Assembly (NCBI GenBank): GCA_964035575.1
Contig: OZ037867.1
Span: forward strand, 806,001 to 870,000
DNA from: Rhynchopus sp. YZ270_cl-10
Taxonomy: Eukaryota > Euglenozoa > Diplonemea > Diplonemida > Diplonemidae
Reading direction: 5' to 3'
DNA: 64,000 nucleotides
Part shown: in pieces, positions 61,504 through 64,000 of the stretch
How positions within the stretch are numbered: the stretch's first letter is position 1
Layout: each line of letters begins with the position of its first letter
Program-made: the position numbers and the translations under genes
Notes under the pieces: model-generated
Told to the model about the DNA's origin: nothing
The model's input: the letters and a program-made list of their open reading frames with translations, nothing else
The model's database searches: none

Positions 61504-61634
61504 CCTAGGCATACTGTGCAGGCGAGAAAAAAAAAATTGTCTATTTCCCCAAAACTCGCCCAAAAAATCACAAATGGGCGAGTTTTGGGGAAGTAGATGA
61601 ATTTTTTTCTACTTGCCCGCACAGTATGCCTAGG
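61504..61634. mobile_element. 131-bp fold-back element
   Basis: CCTAGGCATACTGTGC and its exact complement are the ends; inner arms AAAACTCGCCCA and TGGGCGAGTTTT also pair, so nearly the whole element folds into one long hairpin. It lies 200 bp after the RGG gene and may be in its 3' UTR. Confidence 0.8.
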
Positions 61635-63003
61635 AGGTATCCCTTGAGGGAGACAAACGTGAGCTAAAAGATGGCTTCTTTTTTTTTCGTGTACAAAAAT
61701 GGGAGGGGGGGGGCTAACGTATATCTTTTTGTATTTTGATAACGATTGTGGAAAAGATGGGTGTGCCAGTGAGGCATTCATTTCGTCATTTCGTCACATC
61801 TTCTTTCTTTTTTCTTTTCTTTTTGCCATTTTCCAGCATGGATAGACAAAACTCCTTTTCATACGATATTCATTTCAAATAAAAAAATGTAAATTTACAT
61901 TTCTTCACGTCAAAAAAAAAAAATGTGGGGGGAAAATGGTTGCAAGGATGTGTTGTAAGAAGACTTGAAAAGAACCCTTGATGAATGCATCTTTTATTTA
62001 AAAAGCTAACTTGATGTAGTGTGTCAAAGATCTTTGTCTATCCATGGTTGCAACAGAAATGTGTGGTATTTTTTTTTTGCTCTTAAATTAGCCAAAAAAG
62101 TAAACGATAAGCAATAACGCTAGAAAATGGGATGTGGTATCCATTCCCTTTGTTTCAAAAGAAAAAAAAATTTTACATTCACAAAGTTGTGCATGGGACA
62201 ACTCTCTACACACATACACCCCCACTATATCGTGCCCCTGCGTCCGCCGGTGTCCGGTGAGGCGTTTTTTTTTTTTTGCACTTTTCAACTTCGTCTTTTT
62301 TTCTTTTGTGTTTTGTTCCGTACACAAAAAGGCCGTCTTTGGCCGGTGGTGGTAAAAAAAAATATGTGTCCGCGAGGGGCACTTTCATCTTCAGGTTTTC
62401 TTTGGTTTGTTCGAAAAAAAAAAAAAAAATGAAAAATAGTGAAGCTCATCCCTTGGGTGTCTACACAATAATACAACAAAATTTTCAAGAAAATAACTGC
62501 CCTATTCTCTCCTCTCTCTCTTTTTTTGAAAGAAATTATGCACAGTGAGGCATTCATTCTTTCAAAGATAACAATAATAAAACAAATTAACTTTTTTTCT
62601 TCTTCTTTTCTTTTTTTATAAAAAAAAAACAACACACCCACACACATACAAACAAAAAACTTGGGGATGCTACCTCAATCCTCCTCCTCCTCCTCCCCTC
62701 TTTTAAGACCATTTTCTCCATACAGCATAGCTGTATCGTGATTGCAATTGCCTCATAATACATAATCCACATCACAATACAGTTGTATTGTGATGTATAT
62801 TATTAGGCTGATTGCCGTGAGCCTGGCATCTCCATTTTCCACTTTTTTTACCACCGACCACCATGCATCACCACCCGACCAAAACGTCAGTGTCAATCTA
62901 CCTAATTATATAGTATGAATCGGAAATTATCACAAATCCAGCATATCACCACACCTCCCCTCTCACCCACTTTTCTACAGACAAAGGGGAGGGGTCATTT
63001 TTG
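61635..63003 (+). other. Spacer with D and B modules and a hairpin
   Basis: D at 62236-62310 (GCGTCCGCCGGTGTCCGGTG, then GAGGCG, a T run and GCACTTTTCAACTTC). B at 62437-62490. A 12-bp perfect stem (ACATCACAATAC, loop AGTT) near 62769-62796. No gene recognised. Confidence 0.5.
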
Positions 63004-63070
63004 TTGGTGACGTAAGCACTAGGGTCTTAGGTTCATCTTGGAAGCTTTTCTTTATCCCCTTTCCCCTCAG
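63004..63070 (+). repeat. Family A module just upstream of a gene
   Basis: GGTGACGTAAGCACTAGGGT, then CTTAGGTTCATCTTGGAAGC and TTTTCTTTATCCCC, ending TTCCCCTCAG. TAAG and CTTA pair. The AG lies 23 nt before the ATG at 63094. Confidence 0.6.
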
Positions 63071-63093
63071 CCCCCTGCACCTCTTTTCCTACA

Positions 63094-64000
63094 ATGCGAT
63101 CATTTTATGCCTCTGTTGCCAGCGCACTTCTCTGTATTGTTCCCACCCATGCTGCGTTGCCTGATGACATCGAGCTGCTGTGGGAGGCCATGCCTTCGGG
63201 GAACTACTGCACCGCGTTGCCCCCTGTCAAGAAGAATGCGACCGCCTCGTTTCCGAGGATTTCAATAAACGATGGGCTGGTGTGCCAGCAGTGGATCGGC
63301 CCTGCTGTGGCGTTTAGCCCTGATGAATATGGTGAGGTGGTGCAAGGAAAGATTATATCACCTATTCCTGACCCAGATTTATGCCCGGTTGACGCAAAGG
63401 ACGGTTATACATGCTCAGGAGGGGTTACACTGAACCTCGGCGCTGCGAAAACAATTCAACAAATTTGGACTGCAGGTATCGAAGTAGACTCGAATTTTGA
63501 GTTGCAACCTCCGATCGGACCGATGCAGGTTGTCAGCACCTTCACCTCCCCTCTCTGCACCGGTGCTGATACAGCGAAAATCCTTTGCGAAGCGGTTGAC
63601 CTCCCTACAGACTGGGGTCCGTCAGATGACCAATCAATTTATATGATCATTGGTACCGGGAGGATTACGTTGTCGATGGCGTTGTTTACGTATCGTGGTG
63701 GGGTGACGGTGCGGATTAATAAGTTTGGGATTAAATGCCCTTTGCCCGATGCGGGGACAATGCCGGCAGGGTGCGGTGCAGAGCAGGTGTGGAGCTATGA
63801 GCTACGCAATAGGATCACTGCAGACAACGCAGATACACTTCACGCACAGATGCTCCAACAGGAGGGGCTTACCATCAACCACCCTTTTGATAAGCCGGGG
63901 GTTACCGTGCAAAAAGGGCTTCCCGTTGCATCCGATCCTTGCAACGACCACAAAGGACGTTTTGAATGTGCGCGTGACGGTGTTCCAACGCTGGGTCCCT
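63094..64000 (+). CDS. Secretory-pathway protein, N-terminal part (3' partial)
   Basis: ATG 63094 opens a frame that runs without a stop to the window end (302 residues seen). The start is a clear signal peptide (MRSFYASVASALLCIVPTHA, cleavage after A). The mature part has scattered cysteines (for example YCTALPPVKK, LVCQQWIG, DLCPVD, YTCSGG), mixed alpha/beta composition and no repeats. I recognise no family. It is probably an extracellular or membrane-anchored protein; whether it has a TM anchor lies beyond the window. A family A repeat and its T/C-rich tract form the immediate upstream region. No intron is needed to keep the frame open. Confidence 0.75.
   Translation, partial: MRSFYASVASALLCIVPTHAALPDDIELLWEAMPSGNYCTALPPVKKNATASFPRISINDGLVCQQWIGPAVAFSPDEYGEVVQGKIISPIPDPDLCPVDAKDGYTCSGGVTLNLGAAKTIQQIWTAGIEVDSNFELQPPIGPMQVVSTFTSPLCTGADTAKILCEAVDLPTDWGPSDDQSIYMIIGTGRITLSMALFTYRGGVTVRINKFGIKCPLPDAGTMPAGCGAEQVWSYELRNRITADNADTLHAQMLQQEGLTINHPFDKPGVTVQKGLPVASDPCNDHKGRFECARDGVPTLGP

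Overview
This is a protist nuclear genome window. Coding regions are GC-richer than the AT-, poly-T- and poly-A-rich spacers. Six genes have GT-AG introns, all with a GTATGY 5' splice site and all phase 0 where the frame can be checked. Every gene I can support lies on the + strand, many start codons sit 16 to 36 nt after an AG that looks like a splice acceptor, and the core histones are extremely divergent. One-way gene arrays, short leaders after an acceptor and divergent histones would fit a euglenozoan (diplonemid-like) genome with trans-splicing. This is inference: no spliced-leader gene was recognised.

Layout. 1-4671: 3' part of a large multidomain RNA-binding protein (PDZ-like, RRM-like, CCCH, zinc knuckle, RD-rich tail, PPxY motifs). 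6408-8288: glutamine-rich CCCH protein. 8289-18490: about 10 kb without a convincing gene, holding short hairpin repeats, a TIR element, a decayed piggyBac transposon and a 7-bp satellite. 18495-34798: three tandem genes for related type I membrane surface proteins, sharing 5' regions and C-terminal halves but with different ectodomains. They are separated by transposon-rich spacer (25.4-27.8 kb). 37033-39258: SMG8-like nonsense-mediated decay factor. 40213-40722: small single-pass membrane protein. 43351-51152: histone locus with truncated H3, H2B, H2A, H3, an astacin metalloprotease, H1-like, H4, and a second H2B-H2A pair. 51391-53502: cytosolic Hsp90. 54577-59034: long coiled-coil protein. 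60840-61301: RGG-rich protein. 63094-end: 5' part of a secretory protein.

The spacers are the most unusual part. They carry several families of short (30-90 bp) modules, here called A, B, C, D and F. Families A to D all have the same orientation as the genes. A, B, C and F can fold into hairpins, and A and D are followed by T-rich tracts; some copies of A and D sit just before a gene or at the 3' end of an intron. Larger TIR elements, fold-backs and perfect hairpins are also common. No retrovirus-like, LTR or Polinton element, CRISPR array, rRNA or complete tRNA gene was recognised.
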